64,000 bases of DNA from Streptomyces violaceorubidus (GCF_000717995.1 NZ_JODM01000034.1:1-64000); one strand, 5' to 3'. Positions 50,176-59,922 are shown, counted from the first letter of the stretch. The notes: generated by a model from the sequence alone, not told the origin. A program made the numbers and translations.

Positions 50176-50973
50176 TCAGCCCAGCAGTGGCAGCAGGGCT
50201 CCCAGGTCGGCCCGCTCCCCGCTCGCGCTCACCCGCGCGTCGTCGAGGGCGTCCTGCCAGGTCAGCCGTCCGGTGGCCAGCCGCAGCCAGGTCAGCGGGT
50301 CGGTCTCCACGACATTGGGCGGGGTGCCGCGGGTGTGCCGGGGACCCTCCACGCACTGCACGACCGCGAACGGCGGGATCCGCACCTCCGTCGAACCGCC
50401 GGGCGCCTTCACGGCGAGCGCGTCGGCCAGCAGCCGGGTCGCGGCGGCCAGCGCCTGCCGGTCGTACGGGATGTCGAGGCCGGGCACCGCGGCGTTGAGG
50501 TCGTCGGTGTGCACGACCAGCTCGACGGTCCGGGTGACCATGTAGTCGGCCAGCGGCAGGGCGCCCGCGCTGGTGGGGAGCCGCCTGCTCCCGGGGTGGG
50601 TGTCGAGTCGCCCGGTGAAACGCCGCTCCACGTCGGCGAGGTGGGCGTCGAGGTCGGGGTGCTCGGCGGCGAGCCGGCGGGCCGTCCCGGCGATGGCGTC
50701 CGCGTCGGCGGCGATGGCGAACGGCCAGTCGGGCAGCCGGCCGTCCTGCCGCGCCGGCTCGGGCTCGTCCAGCAGCCGGTCCACGGCGGTCAGGGCCATC
50801 CCGACGTGCGCGACCAGCTCCCGCACGGTCCAGTCCCCGAGCCGGGTGGGCAGCGCGAGCTGCTCGGCGGTGAGGGTGCGGACGGCCGCCCGTACGTTGC
50901 CGAACTGGGCGAGGACGGCGGCACGGGTGCGGACGGGGTCGTAGGCGCGGGGGCGCTTTCTGGCCGGAGGCAT
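50176..50973 (-). CDS. Maleylpyruvate isomerase / sterol-carrier-like family protein
   Basis: A 265-residue protein of the actinobacterial DinB-like/mycothiol-dependent fold. The N-terminal four-helix region has PTRLGDWTVRELVAHVGMAL (W-T-V-R-E-L-V-A-H-V-G is the hallmark with the metal His) and the late ligand region VELVVHTDDL. The C-terminal third is an SCP2-like domain (IPPFAVVQCVEG; DPLTWLRLATG). Relatives are mycothiol-dependent transferases or isomerases; the substrate is not known. It starts at the ATG at 50973 and is divergent from the Uma2 gene. Confidence 0.87.
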   Translation of the reverse strand: MPPARKRPRAYDPVRTRAAVLAQFGNVRAAVRTLTAEQLALPTRLGDWTVRELVAHVGMALTAVDRLLDEPEPARQDGRLPDWPFAIAADADAIAGTARRLAAEHPDLDAHLADVERRFTGRLDTHPGSRRLPTSAGALPLADYMVTRTVELVVHTDDLNAAVPGLDIPYDRQALAAATRLLADALAVKAPGGSTEVRIPPFAVVQCVEGPRHTRGTPPNVVETDPLTWLRLATGRLTWQDALDDARVSASGERADLGALLPLLG

Positions 50974-51085
50974 GGGGTGAGCCTATGCGGGCGGCGATCA
51001 CTCGTCTGTGTGTCCGGCCGCGGAAGACCACCCCCGGGGCGCCGAACCCTGGAAACGCTGGTCGGCGCCTGGAAGGAGGTGCAAC

Positions 51086-51670
51086 ATGACGGTTATGGCC
51101 GAGCACACGTCTCAGATGTCGGTGGACGAGTTCGAAACGATCGCTTCCGCCGCTCCCGAGACCGTCACGTTGGAGTTCATTGACGGACGGATCGGGACCA
51201 AAGCAGTGACCGACGGAGACCACACCACCATCTTGTCTTGGCTGACCCGGCGCTGTATGCGGAGCCGGCCCGAATTGGACCTGGCGCAGGGCCAGGGCCT
51301 GCGGGTCGACGCGTATCGGCGGAGCAGGGCGAAACCGGATGCCGTCCTCACGCCGGAGGCCCACTTCGCCGGAAGCGGGGAGTGGGCCGACCCGGATGGC
51401 GCGCTCATGGTCGTCGAGGTGACCTCGTACGACGCGGACACGGACCGCCGGGACCGGCACGAGAAGCCGGCTGCCTACGGACAGGCGGGCATCCCCCTGT
51501 ACCTGCTGATCGACCGGGACAACTGCACCGTCACCGTGTACAGCTCCACGGACCGGCAGGTCGGCGGCTACCGGGACTCCCGCGCCACCAAGTTCGGCGA
51601 GACGTTGGTCCTGCCGGACCCCGTCGGCATCGAACTCGACACGGAGATCCTCAAGAACTACGTGCGATAG
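51086..51670 (+). CDS. Uma2-family (DUF820) putative nuclease-fold protein
   Basis: A 194-residue protein of PD-(D/E)xK fold. The N-terminal motif is MSVDEFETIA, then VTLEFIDGRIG, Asp in KPDAVLTPE, Glu in LMVVEVTSYDADTDRRDRHE, and Lys in HEKPAAYGQAGIPLYLLID. Uma2 proteins are numerous in Streptomyces and cyanobacteria. A restriction-like nuclease activity is predicted but has not been shown. GGAGG stands 6 bases before the ATG at 51086. There is no partner methylase or other defence gene beside it. Confidence 0.88.
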   Translation: MTVMAEHTSQMSVDEFETIASAAPETVTLEFIDGRIGTKAVTDGDHTTILSWLTRRCMRSRPELDLAQGQGLRVDAYRRSRAKPDAVLTPEAHFAGSGEWADPDGALMVVEVTSYDADTDRRDRHEKPAAYGQAGIPLYLLIDRDNCTVTVYSSTDRQVGGYRDSRATKFGETLVLPDPVGIELDTEILKNYVR

Positions 51671-51692
51671 CGACGAAGGACGAAAGAACAGC

Positions 51693-51722
51693 GAGGCCCC
51701 GTCCGCGACCGGACGGGGCCTC
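51693..51722. terminator. Bidirectional terminator, Uma2 gene / purL
   Basis: A 12-base stem (GAGGCCCCGTCC / GGACGGGGCCTC) with a GCGACC loop between the convergent Uma2 gene and purL. Confidence 0.85.
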
Positions 51723-51736
51723 GCCGTGTGGGTCTG

Positions 51737-53995
51737 CTACGCCAGCAGCCCCGGGATCGTCCCCTCGTGCGCCTCGCGCAGCTCGGTCAGGGGGAGGGTG
51801 AACTCGCCCTGGACCTCGACCGCGTCGCCGTCGACCACGCCGATGCGGGTGACGGGCAGGCCGCGGGCGCCGCACATGTCGTTGAAGCGGACCTCTTCCG
51901 AGCGCGGGACGGCGACGACCGCACGGCCCGCCGACTCCGAGAACAGGAAGGTGAAGGCGTCCAGCCCGTCCGGTACGACCAGACGCGCGCCCTTGCCGCC
52001 CTGGAGCGCCGACTCGACGACCGCCTGGACCAGACCGCCGTCGGACAGGTCGTGCGCGGAGTCGATCATGCCGTCGCGGGAGGCGGAGATCAGGATCTCG
52101 CCGAGCAGGCGCTCGCGCTCCAGGTCGACCTTCGGGGGCAGGCCGCCGAGGTGGTCGTGGATCACCTGGGACCAGGCCGAGCCGCCGAACTCCTCGTGTG
52201 TGTCGCCCAGCAGGTACAGCAGCTGGCCGTCCTCCTGGAAGGCGACCGGGGTGCGGCGGGCCACGTCGTCGATGACGCCGAGGACCGCGACCACCGGGGT
52301 CGGGTGGATGGCGGCCTCGCCGGTCTGGTTGTAGAGCGAGACGTTGCCGCCCGTGACCGGGGTGCCGAGCTGGAGGCAGCCGTCGGCCAGGCCGCGCACG
52401 GCCTCCGCGAACTGCCACATGACCGCCGGGTCCTCCGGCGAGCCGAAGTTCAGGCAGTCGGAGACCGCGAGGGGCTTCGCACCGGTGGTGGCGACGTTGC
52501 GGTACGCCTCCGCCAGGGCCAGCTGCGCGCCCGTGTACGGGTCGAGCTTGGCGTACCGGCCGTTGCCGTCCGTGGCGATCGCGACGCCGAGGCCGCTCTC
52601 CTCGTCCACGCGGATCATGCCCGAGTCCTCGGGCTGGGCGAGGACGGTGTTGCCCTGCACGAAGTGGTCGTACTGCTGGGTGATCCACTGCTTGGACGCC
52701 TGGTTCGGGGAGGACACCAGCTTCAGGACCTGGTCCTTGAGCTCCTCACCGGACCGCGGCCGGGGCAGCTTGCCCGCGTCGTCGGCCTGGAGGGCGTCCT
52801 GCCAGTCGGGGCGGGCGTAGGGGCGCTCGTAGACCGGGCCGTCGTGGGCGACGGTGCGCGGGTCGACGTCGACGATCTTGCCGCCGTGCCAGAAGATCTC
52901 CAGCCGGTCGCCGTCGGTGACCTCACCGATGACGGTGGCGATGACGTCCCACTTCTCGCAGATCTCCAGGAAGCGGTCGACCTTCTCCGGCTCCACGACC
53001 GCGCACATGCGCTCCTGCGACTCGCTCATGAGGATTTCCTCGGGCGAGAGGGTCGAGTCGCGCAGCGGGACGTCGTCCAGGGTGACGCGCATCCCGCCGG
53101 AGCCGTTCGACGCCAGTTCGCTGGTCGCGCAGGACAGGCCCGCCGCGCCCAGGTCCTGGATGCCGACGACCAGCTTCTCGGCGAAGGCCTCCAGGGTGCA
53201 CTCGATGAGGAGCTTCTCCTGGAAGGGGTCGCCGACCTGGACGGCGGGGCGCTTGGACGGCTTGGCGTCGTCGAAGGTCTCGCTCGCCAGGATCGACGCG
53301 CCGCCGATGCCGTCGCCGCCGGTGCGGGCGCCGTACAGGATGACCTTGTTGCCCGCGCCGGACGCCTTCGCGAGGTGGATGTCCTCGTGCCGCATCACGC
53401 CGATGGCACCGGCGTTGACCAGCGGGTTGCCCTGGTAGCAGGCGTCGAAGACGACCTCGCCGCCGATGTTGGGCAGGCCCAGGCAGTTGCCGTAGCCGCC
53501 GATGCCGGCGACGACGCCCGGCAGGACGCGCTTGGTGTCGGGGTGGTCGGCGGCGCCGAAGCGCAGGGGGTCGACCACGGCCACCGGACGGGCGCCCATC
53601 GCGATGATGTCGCGCACGATGCCGCCGACGCCGGTCGCGGCGCCCTGGTAGGGCTCCACGTACGACGGGTGGTTGTGCGACTCGACCTTGAAGGTGACCG
53701 CGTAGCCCTGGCCGACGTCGACCACACCGGCGTTCTCGCCGATGCCGACGAGCATCGCCTCGGACTCGGGGGCCTTCTCGCCGAACTGGCGCAGGTGCAC
53801 CTTGCTGCTCTTGTACGAGCAGTGCTCGGACCACATGACGGAGTACATCGCCAGCTCCGCGCCGGTGGGGCGGCGGCCGAGGATCTCGACGACCCTCTCG
53901 TACTCGTCCTTCTTCAGGCCCAGCTCGGCCCAGGGCAGCTCGACGTCGGGGGTCGCGGTCGCGTGCTCGACCGTGTCCAGAGGCGTCCGGCTCAT
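51737..53995 (-). CDS. purL: Phosphoribosylformylglycinamidine synthase subunit PurL (small type)
   Basis: 752 residues, the length of the small Bacillus-type PurL that needs PurS and PurQ. Hallmarks are [16 protein letters not shown] (substrate His), [36 protein letters not shown] and the second half [16 protein letters not shown]. It converts FGAR to FGAM using ammonia from PurQ and ATP. The ATG at 53995 overlaps the purQ stop (ATGA), so translation is coupled. It is the last gene of purS-purQ-purL. Confidence 0.97.
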   Translation of the reverse strand: MSRTPLDTVEHATATPDVELPWAELGLKKDEYERVVEILGRRPTGAELAMYSVMWSEHCSYKSSKVHLRQFGEKAPESEAMLVGIGENAGVVDVGQGYAVTFKVESHNHPSYVEPYQGAATGVGGIVRDIIAMGARPVAVVDPLRFGAADHPDTKRVLPGVVAGIGGYGNCLGLPNIGGEVVFDACYQGNPLVNAGAIGVMRHEDIHLAKASGAGNKVILYGARTGGDGIGGASILASETFDDAKPSKRPAVQVGDPFQEKLLIECTLEAFAEKLVVGIQDLGAAGLSCATSELASNGSGGMRVTLDDVPLRDSTLSPEEILMSESQERMCAVVEPEKVDRFLEICEKWDVIATVIGEVTDGDRLEIFWHGGKIVDVDPRTVAHDGPVYERPYARPDWQDALQADDAGKLPRPRSGEELKDQVLKLVSSPNQASKQWITQQYDHFVQGNTVLAQPEDSGMIRVDEESGLGVAIATDGNGRYAKLDPYTGAQLALAEAYRNVATTGAKPLAVSDCLNFGSPEDPAVMWQFAEAVRGLADGCLQLGTPVTGGNVSLYNQTGEAAIHPTPVVAVLGVIDDVARRTPVAFQEDGQLLYLLGDTHEEFGGSAWSQVIHDHLGGLPPKVDLERERLLGEILISASRDGMIDSAHDLSDGGLVQAVVESALQGGKGARLVVPDGLDAFTFLFSESAGRAVVAVPRSEEVRFNDMCGARGLPVTRIGVVDGDAVEVQGEFTLPLTELREAHEGTIPGLLA

Positions 53996-54672
53996 GCGTT
54001 GACCAGCTTCTTGAGGATCGAGGTGAAGAACGGCAGCCCGTCGGTACGACCCGTACCGATCAGCGACTCGACGGCGTGCTCGGGGTGCGGCATGAGGCCG
54101 ACGACGTTCCCGGCGGCGTTGGTGATGCCGGCGATGTCGTTGAGCGAGCCGTTGGGGTTCATGTCCAGGTAGCGGAAGGCCACCCGCCCCTCGGCCTCCA
54201 GCTCGTCCAGCGTGCGCCGGTCGGCCACGTAGCGGCCGTCCATGTTCTTCAGCGGGATGTGGATCTCCTGGCCCGCGGTGTAGTCGCTGGTCCAGGAGGT
54301 GTCCGCGTTCTCCACCCGCAGCTTCTGGTCGCGGCAGATGAAGTGCAGGTGGTCGTTGCCCAGCATGCCGCCCGGCAGCAGGTGGGCCTCGGTGAGGATC
54401 TGGAAGCCGTTGCAGATGCCCAGCACCGGCAGGCCGGCCTTCGCCTGGTCGATGACGGTGTCCATGACCGGCGAGAAGCGCGCGATGGCACCGGCGCGCA
54501 GATAATCGCCGTACGAGAAACCCCCGCACAGCACCACGGCGTCGACCTGCTTGAGGTCCTTGTCCTTGTGCCAGAGGGCGACGGGTTCGGCGCCGGCGAC
54601 GCGGATCGCGCGCTGCGTGTCCCGGTCGTCGAGAGAGCCGGGGAAAGTGACGACGCCAATACGAGCGGTCAC
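53992..54672 (-). CDS. purQ: Phosphoribosylformylglycinamidine synthase subunit PurQ
   Basis: A 226-residue class I glutamine amidotransferase. The nucleophile Cys is in [11 protein letters not shown], the oxyanion region in [16 protein letters not shown], and the C-terminal His/Glu region in [13 protein letters not shown]. It supplies ammonia to PurL. The start ATG overlaps the purS stop by 4 bases and its stop overlaps purL by 4 bases. Confidence 0.97.
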   Translation of the reverse strand: MTARIGVVTFPGSLDDRDTQRAIRVAGAEPVALWHKDKDLKQVDAVVLCGGFSYGDYLRAGAIARFSPVMDTVIDQAKAGLPVLGICNGFQILTEAHLLPGGMLGNDHLHFICRDQKLRVENADTSWTSDYTAGQEIHIPLKNMDGRYVADRRTLDELEAEGRVAFRYLDMNPNGSLNDIAGITNAAGNVVGLMPHPEHAVESLIGTGRTDGLPFFTSILKKLVNA

Positions 54673-54941
54673 TTCGCAGCCCCCGCGACCACGTCCTCGG
54701 ACTCGACCTTGACGGTGAAGTCCTCGATCACGGTGTTGGCGAGGAAGGATTCCGCAAGATCATGGATGCGGGCGAGGGCGGCGTCGTCGACCGGCCCGTC
54801 CACTTCCAGTTCGAATCGCTTTCCCTGACGGACGTCCGAGATCCCTTCGAAACCCAGTCGCGGCAGTGCGCGCTGCACCGCCTGGCCCTGGGGGTCGAGG
54901 ATCTCCGGCTTGAGCATGACGTCGACTACGACGCGTGCCAC
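54669..54941 (-). CDS. purS: Phosphoribosylformylglycinamidine synthase subunit PurS
   Basis: A 90-residue PurS beginning [20 protein letters not shown], with the family segment [11 protein letters not shown]. PurS bridges PurQ and PurL and is needed for ammonia transfer. Of two GTG codons, the one at 54939-54941 is chosen because GGGAG stands 5 bases upstream; the GTG at 54947 would have no spacer. Confidence 0.96.
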   Translation of the reverse strand: MARVVVDVMLKPEILDPQGQAVQRALPRLGFEGISDVRQGKRFELEVDGPVDDAALARIHDLAESFLANTVIEDFTVKVESEDVVAGAAK

Positions 54942-55291
54942 TGGCACTCCCGGTGTGTGGTGCTGAGCAGGTTCCTTCAGACTACCCGTACAAAATTTCT
55001 ACGCGCGTAGCCTTGGAGGAAACTACGTGAGCCCAGTCACGATCCGGCATCGGGACGGGGTCGTCACGAAAAACTTCGGGAAAGATCCGGGATCGACCGC
55101 CGACACCTATTGCCCAGGGGACACGCGGGCAGATTTAGTCGGTCTTCCCATTGCAATGCCGGGCACTGTACAAATGAAATGTCATTAGCCGATACTTTGC
55201 CCAATTACAGGCGAACAGTCGGCATCATCGCGGCGTCTTGGCACGTTCGGGCACGTCATCGCGGAGATGCCGCACGAAGGGACCGATATTC
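54942..55291. other. Divergent intergenic region, purS / lsrL
   Basis: 350 bases with no gene and lower GC than the flanks. A perfect 12-base palindrome, CTACGCGCGTAG, occurs at 54999-55010, about 60 bases upstream of purS. It adjoins an AAAATTT stretch that could be part of the pur promoter or a regulator site. Confidence 0.5.
54999..55010. promoter_or_regulatory. Palindrome upstream of purS
   Basis: CTACGCGCGTAG, a perfect 12-base palindrome bordered by CAAAATTT. It lies 58-69 bases from the purS start, suitable for a purine-responsive regulator. The protein is unknown, and Bacillus PurR boxes (GAA-rich) do not match. Confidence 0.4.
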
Positions 55292-55609
55292 GTGGCGCAG
55301 CGTGTCGTAGTCACTCTCTTTGACGACATCGACGGCTCGGAAGCGGCGGAGACGATCGCCTTCGGAGTCGACGGCCGGATGTACGAGATCGACCTGAACG
55401 AAGCCAATGCCCGGAAACTGCGCAAGACGCTCGAGCCGTACGTCTCGGCCGGCCGCAAGCGCTCCCGGTCCGGCAAGGCCTACCGGCAGACGGAGGTCGC
55501 CCCCGACCCGGCGGCGGTCCGCGCCTGGGCCCAGGCGAACAAGATGGACGTGCCCGCGCGGGGCCGGATCCCGAAGAAGGTGTACGAGGCGTTCGCCGAG
55601 GCGCAGTGA
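55292..55609 (+). CDS. lsrL: Lsr2-family nucleoid-associated protein LsrL
   Basis: A 105-residue Lsr2 homologue. The N-terminal dimerisation domain is AQRVVVTLFDDIDGSEAAET and the C-terminal DNA-binding domain VRAWAQANKMDVPARGRIPK contains the RGR minor-groove hook. Lsr2 proteins silence AT-rich, often horizontally acquired DNA. Streptomyces carry two, Lsr2 and LsrL; the gene beside purS is LsrL by recalled synteny (SCO4076). The GTG at 55292 lies about 9 bases after AAGGGA. It is divergent from the purSQL operon. Confidence 0.93.
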   Translation: MAQRVVVTLFDDIDGSEAAETIAFGVDGRMYEIDLNEANARKLRKTLEPYVSAGRKRSRSGKAYRQTEVAPDPAAVRAWAQANKMDVPARGRIPKKVYEAFAEAQ

Positions 55610-55746
55610 GCCGTGCGTCCGGCACGGGCGGCCGACGGGCGCTCAGTCGCCCCTCGCGGCAACCGACTTGCGCGGCACCCCGGGTGATCAGCTAAAGTCT
55701 GGAGCACGCCGAGGGGCGAGGCCGAAGGGCCCAGCTCACGGAACAC

Positions 55747-55818
55747 GCGGGTGTAGTTCAGTAGTAGAACATCCCCCTTCCAGGGGGAAGGCGCAGTGTG
55801 CAATTCCTGTCACCCGCT
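55747..55818 (+). tRNA. tRNA-Gly (TCC)
   Basis: A 72-base cloverleaf. The anticodon loop is CTTCCAG with anticodon TCC and stem TCCCC/GGGGA. The acceptor stem is GCGGGTG/CACCCGC with discriminator T. Confidence 0.95.
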
Positions 55819-55898
55819 CTGCATCGCCGTACCGGCCACTCGATTGGATCAGGTAGGCTGGTGCTCGCACCGATCGGTGAAGGCCGGTCGGAGGCAAT

Positions 55899-55971
55899 GC
55901 GGACGTAGCTCAGTTGGTAGAGCGCAACCTTGCCAAGGTTGAGGTCGCGAGTTCGAGCCTCGTCGTCCGCT
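55899..55971 (+). tRNA. tRNA-Gly (GCC), copy 1
   Basis: A 73-base cloverleaf. Anticodon loop TTGCCAA, anticodon GCC, acceptor GCGGACG/CGTCCGC. Followed by a strong terminator at 55981. Confidence 0.95.
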
Positions 55972-55980
55972 CGGGAATCA

Positions 55981-56010
55981 GACCCCGGTCCTCCAGGACC
56001 GGGGTCTTTT
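55981..56010 (+). terminator. Terminator of tRNA-Gly genes
   Basis: An 11-base stem (GACCCCGGTCC / GGACCGGGGTC) with a TCCA-type loop, followed by TTTT. Confidence 0.9.
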
Positions 56011-56119
56011 CGTGTGCCCGGCCGCCGTGCTCCTCCGCCGGTCCGTCCCTGACATTTGTCATGCCCGGTGATGACGGGTCGCACTGTCGTCCCGCCCCGC
56101 GCGCCGGAATGCTCGAAGC

Positions 56120-57091
56120 ATGCCAACGAACGAACACGAACACGTGATTGAGGTCACCGACCTGCGGCGTGTGTACGGGGGCGGGTTCGAGGCCGTGCGC
56201 GGGATCGACTTCTCCGTCCGCCGCGGCGAGGTCTTCGCGCTGCTCGGCACCAACGGCGCCGGCAAGACGTCGACGGTCGAACTCCTGGAGGGGCTCGCCG
56301 CTCCGGCCGGCGGGCGGGTGCGCGTCCTCGGGCACGACCCGTACACCGAGCGGGCCGCCGTACGCCCCCGCACCGGGGTCATGCTCCAGGAGGGCGGCTT
56401 CCCCTCCGAACTGACGGTCGCCGAGACGGCCCGGATGTGGGCGGGGTGCGTGAGCGGCGCCCGGCCGCCGGCCGAGGTGCTGGCGCTGGTCGGCCTGGAG
56501 GCGAAGACCGGCACCCGCGTGAAGCAGCTGTCCGGCGGCCAGCGGCGCCGCCTGGACCTGGCGCTCGCGCTGCTCGGCGAACCCGAGGTGCTCTTCCTCG
56601 ACGAGCCCAGCACCGGCCTGGACGCCGAAGGACGCCGGGACACCTGGGAGTTGGTGAGCGGACTGCGCGAGGCCGGTACGACGGTGCTGCTGACCACGCA
56701 CTACCTGGAGGAGGCCGAGAACCTCGCCGACCGGCTCGCGATCATGCACGAGGGCCGGATCGCCGCCACCGGCACCCCGGCCGAGGTGACCGCCGCCCAG
56801 CCGTCCCACATCTCCTTCGAACTGCCCACCGGGTACTTCGTGGGCGACCTGCCGCCGCTGGCCGAACTGGGCGTGAGCGACCACGACACCGACGGCCGGA
56901 CGGTGAGGCTGCGCACCCGGGAACTCCAGCGCGCCGCCACCGGCCTGCTGGTGTGGGCCGGACAGGCCGGAGTGGAGCTGCGCCGCCTGGACGTGCGCTC
57001 GGCGTCCCTGGAGGAGGCCTTCCTCAGCATCGCCAGGGAGGTGTCCGCGAGGGCGGACGCCCCCACGACGAAGAAGGAGTACGCGGCATGA
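56120..57091 (+). CDS. ABC transporter ATP-binding protein
   Basis: A 323-residue ATPase of the DrrA/antibiotic-export type. Walker A is LGTNGAGKTSTVELL, the signature LSGGQRRRLDLALALLG, Walker B VLFLDEPSTGLD and the switch His TTHYLEEAE. A 90-residue C-terminal extension is typical of single-ATPase exporters. The ATG at 56120 starts it. Its stop overlaps the permease start (ATGA). With the permease and the two-component pair it forms a four-gene operon. Confidence 0.95.
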   Translation: MPTNEHEHVIEVTDLRRVYGGGFEAVRGIDFSVRRGEVFALLGTNGAGKTSTVELLEGLAAPAGGRVRVLGHDPYTERAAVRPRTGVMLQEGGFPSELTVAETARMWAGCVSGARPPAEVLALVGLEAKTGTRVKQLSGGQRRRLDLALALLGEPEVLFLDEPSTGLDAEGRRDTWELVSGLREAGTTVLLTTHYLEEAENLADRLAIMHEGRIAATGTPAEVTAAQPSHISFELPTGYFVGDLPPLAELGVSDHDTDGRTVRLRTRELQRAATGLLVWAGQAGVELRRLDVRSASLEEAFLSIAREVSARADAPTTKKEYAA

Positions 57092-57903
57092 GCCCCACCG
57101 ACGCACCGGCCCGCGGAAAGCGCCCCGCCACAAGCGCCACCACCACGCCGACGGGCCGCATGACCGCCCTCGCCCGCGCCGAACTGACCCTGCTCGGGCG
57201 GAACAAGGGCACCGTCTTCGCCGCGCTGTTCGTGCCGCTCGTGCTGCCGTTCAGCGTGCGGGCGGGGGCCAAGGAGATGGACCTCGCCGGGGCCGGACTG
57301 ACCACCGGCACGCTCGTGCTGCCCGCCGCGATCGGCTTCTCCCTGCTGTTCGCCGTCTACTCGGCCCTCGTCGGCGTCTTCGTCGTCCGGCGCGAGGAAC
57401 TCGTCCTCAAGCGGCTGCGCACCGGCGAGCTGCGGGACGTGGAGATCCTCGGCGGGTCCGCACTGCCGGCCGTCCTCTCCGGGCTCGTGCAGTGCCTGCT
57501 GCTCGCGGTGGGCTGCGCGGCGCTGCTCGACCTGTCCGCGCCGTCGGCACCGCACCTGGCCGTCGTCGGTCTGCTGCTGGGCCTGGTCCTGTGCGCCGCC
57601 CTCGCGGCCGTCACCGCGAGCTTCACCAGGACCGGGGAGAGCGCGCAGGTCACGCCGCTGCCGTTCCTGTTCGTGTCCATGGCCGGCTCCGGTCTGTTCT
57701 TCCCGCTGGAGATGATGCCCGACCGGCTGGCCTCGGTGTGCGAGCTGCTGCCGCTGACCCCGGTCATCACCCTGGTGCGCGGCGCCTGGACCGGCGACCT
57801 GTCGGCGTACGAGTCCCTGGGCGCCGTCCTGACGGCGGTGGCCTGGACCGTGCTCGCGGTGTTTGCTGTACGGCGGTGGTTCCGCTGGGAGCCACGGCAC
57901 TGA
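57088..57903 (+). CDS. ABC-2 type transporter permease
   Basis: A 271-residue membrane protein with six hydrophobic segments (VFAALFVPLVLPFSV; LPAAIGFSLLFAVYSALVGV; PFLFVSMAGSGLFFPLEMMP and others), the ABC-2 fold. It partners the adjacent ATPase in a probable efflux pump for a drug or lipid. It starts at the ATG at 57088 overlapping the ATPase stop. The kinase gene begins 30 bases after its stop. Confidence 0.93.
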   Translation: MSPTDAPARGKRPATSATTTPTGRMTALARAELTLLGRNKGTVFAALFVPLVLPFSVRAGAKEMDLAGAGLTTGTLVLPAAIGFSLLFAVYSALVGVFVVRREELVLKRLRTGELRDVEILGGSALPAVLSGLVQCLLLAVGCAALLDLSAPSAPHLAVVGLLLGLVLCAALAAVTASFTRTGESAQVTPLPFLFVSMAGSGLFFPLEMMPDRLASVCELLPLTPVITLVRGAWTGDLSAYESLGAVLTAVAWTVLAVFAVRRWFRWEPRH

Positions 57904-57932
57904 GGTACGGGGCGAGCGGGAGCGGCGGACGG

Positions 57933-59186
57933 ATGCGCAGGCCGGGCGGATGGTGGCGGCTCAAGAGCACACCGGAGAAGGTGGAGACGTACACGCGGTG
58001 GTCGTTCCACTTCTTCGGGGTGAGCGAGGCCGCCGGTATCGGGCTGGCGACCTACGGCCAGACCGGCCCACGGCTGGCGACCCTGCTCTCCCTCCTGGTC
58101 GTCGCGCATGCCGCGGCCTGCATGGCGACCGCCGCGCGGGCGCTGGACTGGACCCTCGGGCGCCGGGCGCAGCCGGTGCGGGAGCTGTGGGGCCTGGGCG
58201 CCCTCACCGCCGTCCTGGCGGCCGTCGCGATCCTCCTCGCGGAGCACGGCCCGGCGGGCGACGGCGTCGACACCGCGACCCTCAGCGTCTTCACCGGCGT
58301 ACAGGTCTTCGGCGTCGGCACCATGGCACTGGGCGTGCGGCACCGGTGGCGGACGCTGGCCGCCCTGGTCGGCGGCTTCGCGGCGGGAGCCGGGGTCGTC
58401 TCCGGCGCCGCCGGGGTGCTGTGGCCCGCCGCGCTGGTCCTGGCGGGTGTACAGCTGGCCGCCGGGGCGTTCACCTCGTTCACCGCGGTGTTCTCCGTCT
58501 GGCTGCTCAAGGCGGTCTACGCGCTCGACGACGCCAAGGAGACCCGGGCCAGGCTCGCCGTCGCCGAGGAACGGCTGCGGTTCGGCCGGGACCTGCACGA
58601 CGTGATGGGCCGGAACCTGGCGGTGATCGCGCTCAAGAGCGAGCTGGCCCTCCAGCTGTCCCGGCGCGGCCGGCCCGAGGCGGTGGAGCAGATGATCGAG
58701 GTGCAGCGCATCGCCCAGGAGTCGCAGCGCGAGGTCCGGGACGTCGTGCGCGGCTACCGGGAGGCCGCCCTGGAGGTGGAGCTGGCCGGTGCCCGGGGGG
58801 TGCTCGCGGCGGCGGGCATCGCCGCCAAGGTCACCGGCGGGACGACCGACCTGCCCGCGAAGGTGCAGGCGGCGCTCGGCTGGGTGGTGCGGGAGGCGAC
58901 CACGAACGTCCTGCGGCACGGGGACGCGAAGAAGGTCGCCGTGACGGTACGGATGTCGAAGGGGCGGGTAGTGCTGACGGTGGAGAACGACGGCGTGGCG
59001 GAGGCGACGGGGCACGGCCCCCCGGCGGGCCCGGGCGGTTCGGGACTCGCCGGACTGCGCGAACGGCTCTCGGCGGTGGACGGGACGCTGGAGGCGGGGC
59101 CGGCCGGCAAGGGCGTCTTCCGGCTGACGGCCGAGGTGCCGCTGCCGTCCGCCCCGGCCGATGCCGCCCTGGAGGCCGCCTCGTGA
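57933..59186 (+). CDS. Sensor histidine kinase, DesK/NarX-type
   Basis: A 417-residue membrane kinase. About six hydrophobic segments lie in residues 25-200. HisKA_3 is at about 215-285 with the phosphoacceptor His in FGRDLHDVMGRNLAVIALKS, and the HATPase domain is at about 310-405 with REATTNVLRHG and GSGLAGLRERL. It resembles DesK, which senses membrane state. The ATG at 57933 is chosen, behind a GGGAG-containing region. It overlaps the response regulator by 4 bases. It probably regulates the ABC exporter encoded upstream in the same operon. Confidence 0.93.
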   Translation: MRRPGGWWRLKSTPEKVETYTRWSFHFFGVSEAAGIGLATYGQTGPRLATLLSLLVVAHAAACMATAARALDWTLGRRAQPVRELWGLGALTAVLAAVAILLAEHGPAGDGVDTATLSVFTGVQVFGVGTMALGVRHRWRTLAALVGGFAAGAGVVSGAAGVLWPAALVLAGVQLAAGAFTSFTAVFSVWLLKAVYALDDAKETRARLAVAEERLRFGRDLHDVMGRNLAVIALKSELALQLSRRGRPEAVEQMIEVQRIAQESQREVRDVVRGYREAALEVELAGARGVLAAAGIAAKVTGGTTDLPAKVQAALGWVVREATTNVLRHGDAKKVAVTVRMSKGRVVLTVENDGVAEATGHGPPAGPGGSGLAGLRERLSAVDGTLEAGPAGKGVFRLTAEVPLPSAPADAALEAAS

Positions 59187-59797
59187 CGACGACCGTCCGC
59201 GTCCTGCTCGCCGACGACGAGCACCTCATCCGCGGGGCACTGGCGGCCCTGCTGTCCCTGGAGGACGACCTGCTCGTCGTCGCCGAGGCGGCCACCGGTC
59301 CCGAGGCACTGGCGATGGCGCGGGCGCACGCGCCGGACGTCGCCGTACTGGATCTCCAGATGCCCGGCGCCGACGGTGTGAAGGTCGCCACATCGCTGCG
59401 GACCGAGCTGCCCGCCTGCAAGGTGCTGATCGTGACCAGCCACGGCCGCCCCGGGCATCTGAAGCGGGCGCTCGCGGCGGGGGTGCGCGGGTTCGTCCCC
59501 AAGACGGTCAGCGCCCAGCGGCTGGCCGAACTGATCCGCACGGTGCATGCCGGAAACCGGTACGTCGACCCCGAGTTGGCCGCCGACGCGATCTCCGCCG
59601 GGGACTCGCCGCTGACCGCCCGCGAGGCCGAGGTGCTGGAGCACGCCGCCGACGGGGCGCCGGTCGCGGAGATCGCCGAGCGGGCCGCGCTCGCCGAGGG
59701 GACGGTGCGGAACTACCTGTCGTCGGCCGCGAGCAAGCTCGGCGCGGAGAACCGGCACGCGGCGGTGCGTCTCGCACGGGAGCGGGGTTGGGTATAG
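59183..59797 (+). CDS. Response regulator, NarL/DesR-type (LuxR HTH)
   Basis: A 204-residue regulator. The receiver domain is at residues 1-120 with phosphoacceptor Asp in VAVLDLQMPGADG and Lys in GFVPKTVSAQRL. A LuxR-type helix-turn-helix is at about 140-204 (LTAREAEVLEHAADG; EIAERAALAEGTVRNYLSSA). It is paired with the overlapping kinase gene. GTG start at 59183. Confidence 0.95.
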   Translation: MTTTVRVLLADDEHLIRGALAALLSLEDDLLVVAEAATGPEALAMARAHAPDVAVLDLQMPGADGVKVATSLRTELPACKVLIVTSHGRPGHLKRALAAGVRGFVPKTVSAQRLAELIRTVHAGNRYVDPELAADAISAGDSPLTAREAEVLEHAADGAPVAEIAERAALAEGTVRNYLSSAASKLGAENRHAAVRLARERGWV

Positions 59798-59841
59798 TGG
59801 CTGTCGCGCCACGGCGAAGTCCACGACCAAGCCCGCGCAGT

Positions 59842-59914
59842 GCGAACGTAGCTCAGTTGGTAGAGCGCAACCTTGCCAAGGTTGAGGTCGCGAGTTCGAA
59901 CCTCGTCGTTCGCT
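59842..59914 (+). tRNA. tRNA-Gly (GCC), copy 2
   Basis: A 73-base cloverleaf with anticodon GCC. It is nearly identical to the copy at 55899-55971, differing by a compensatory acceptor pair change (GCGAACG/CGTTCGC versus GCGGACG/CGTCCGC) and one T-loop base. Confidence 0.95.
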
Positions 59915-59922
59915 CCGTGTGA

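Noticed and set aside
51086..51670. Defence island
   Set aside because: A single Uma2-like gene between housekeeping genes is not enough. No methylase, ATPase or mobile marker is present.
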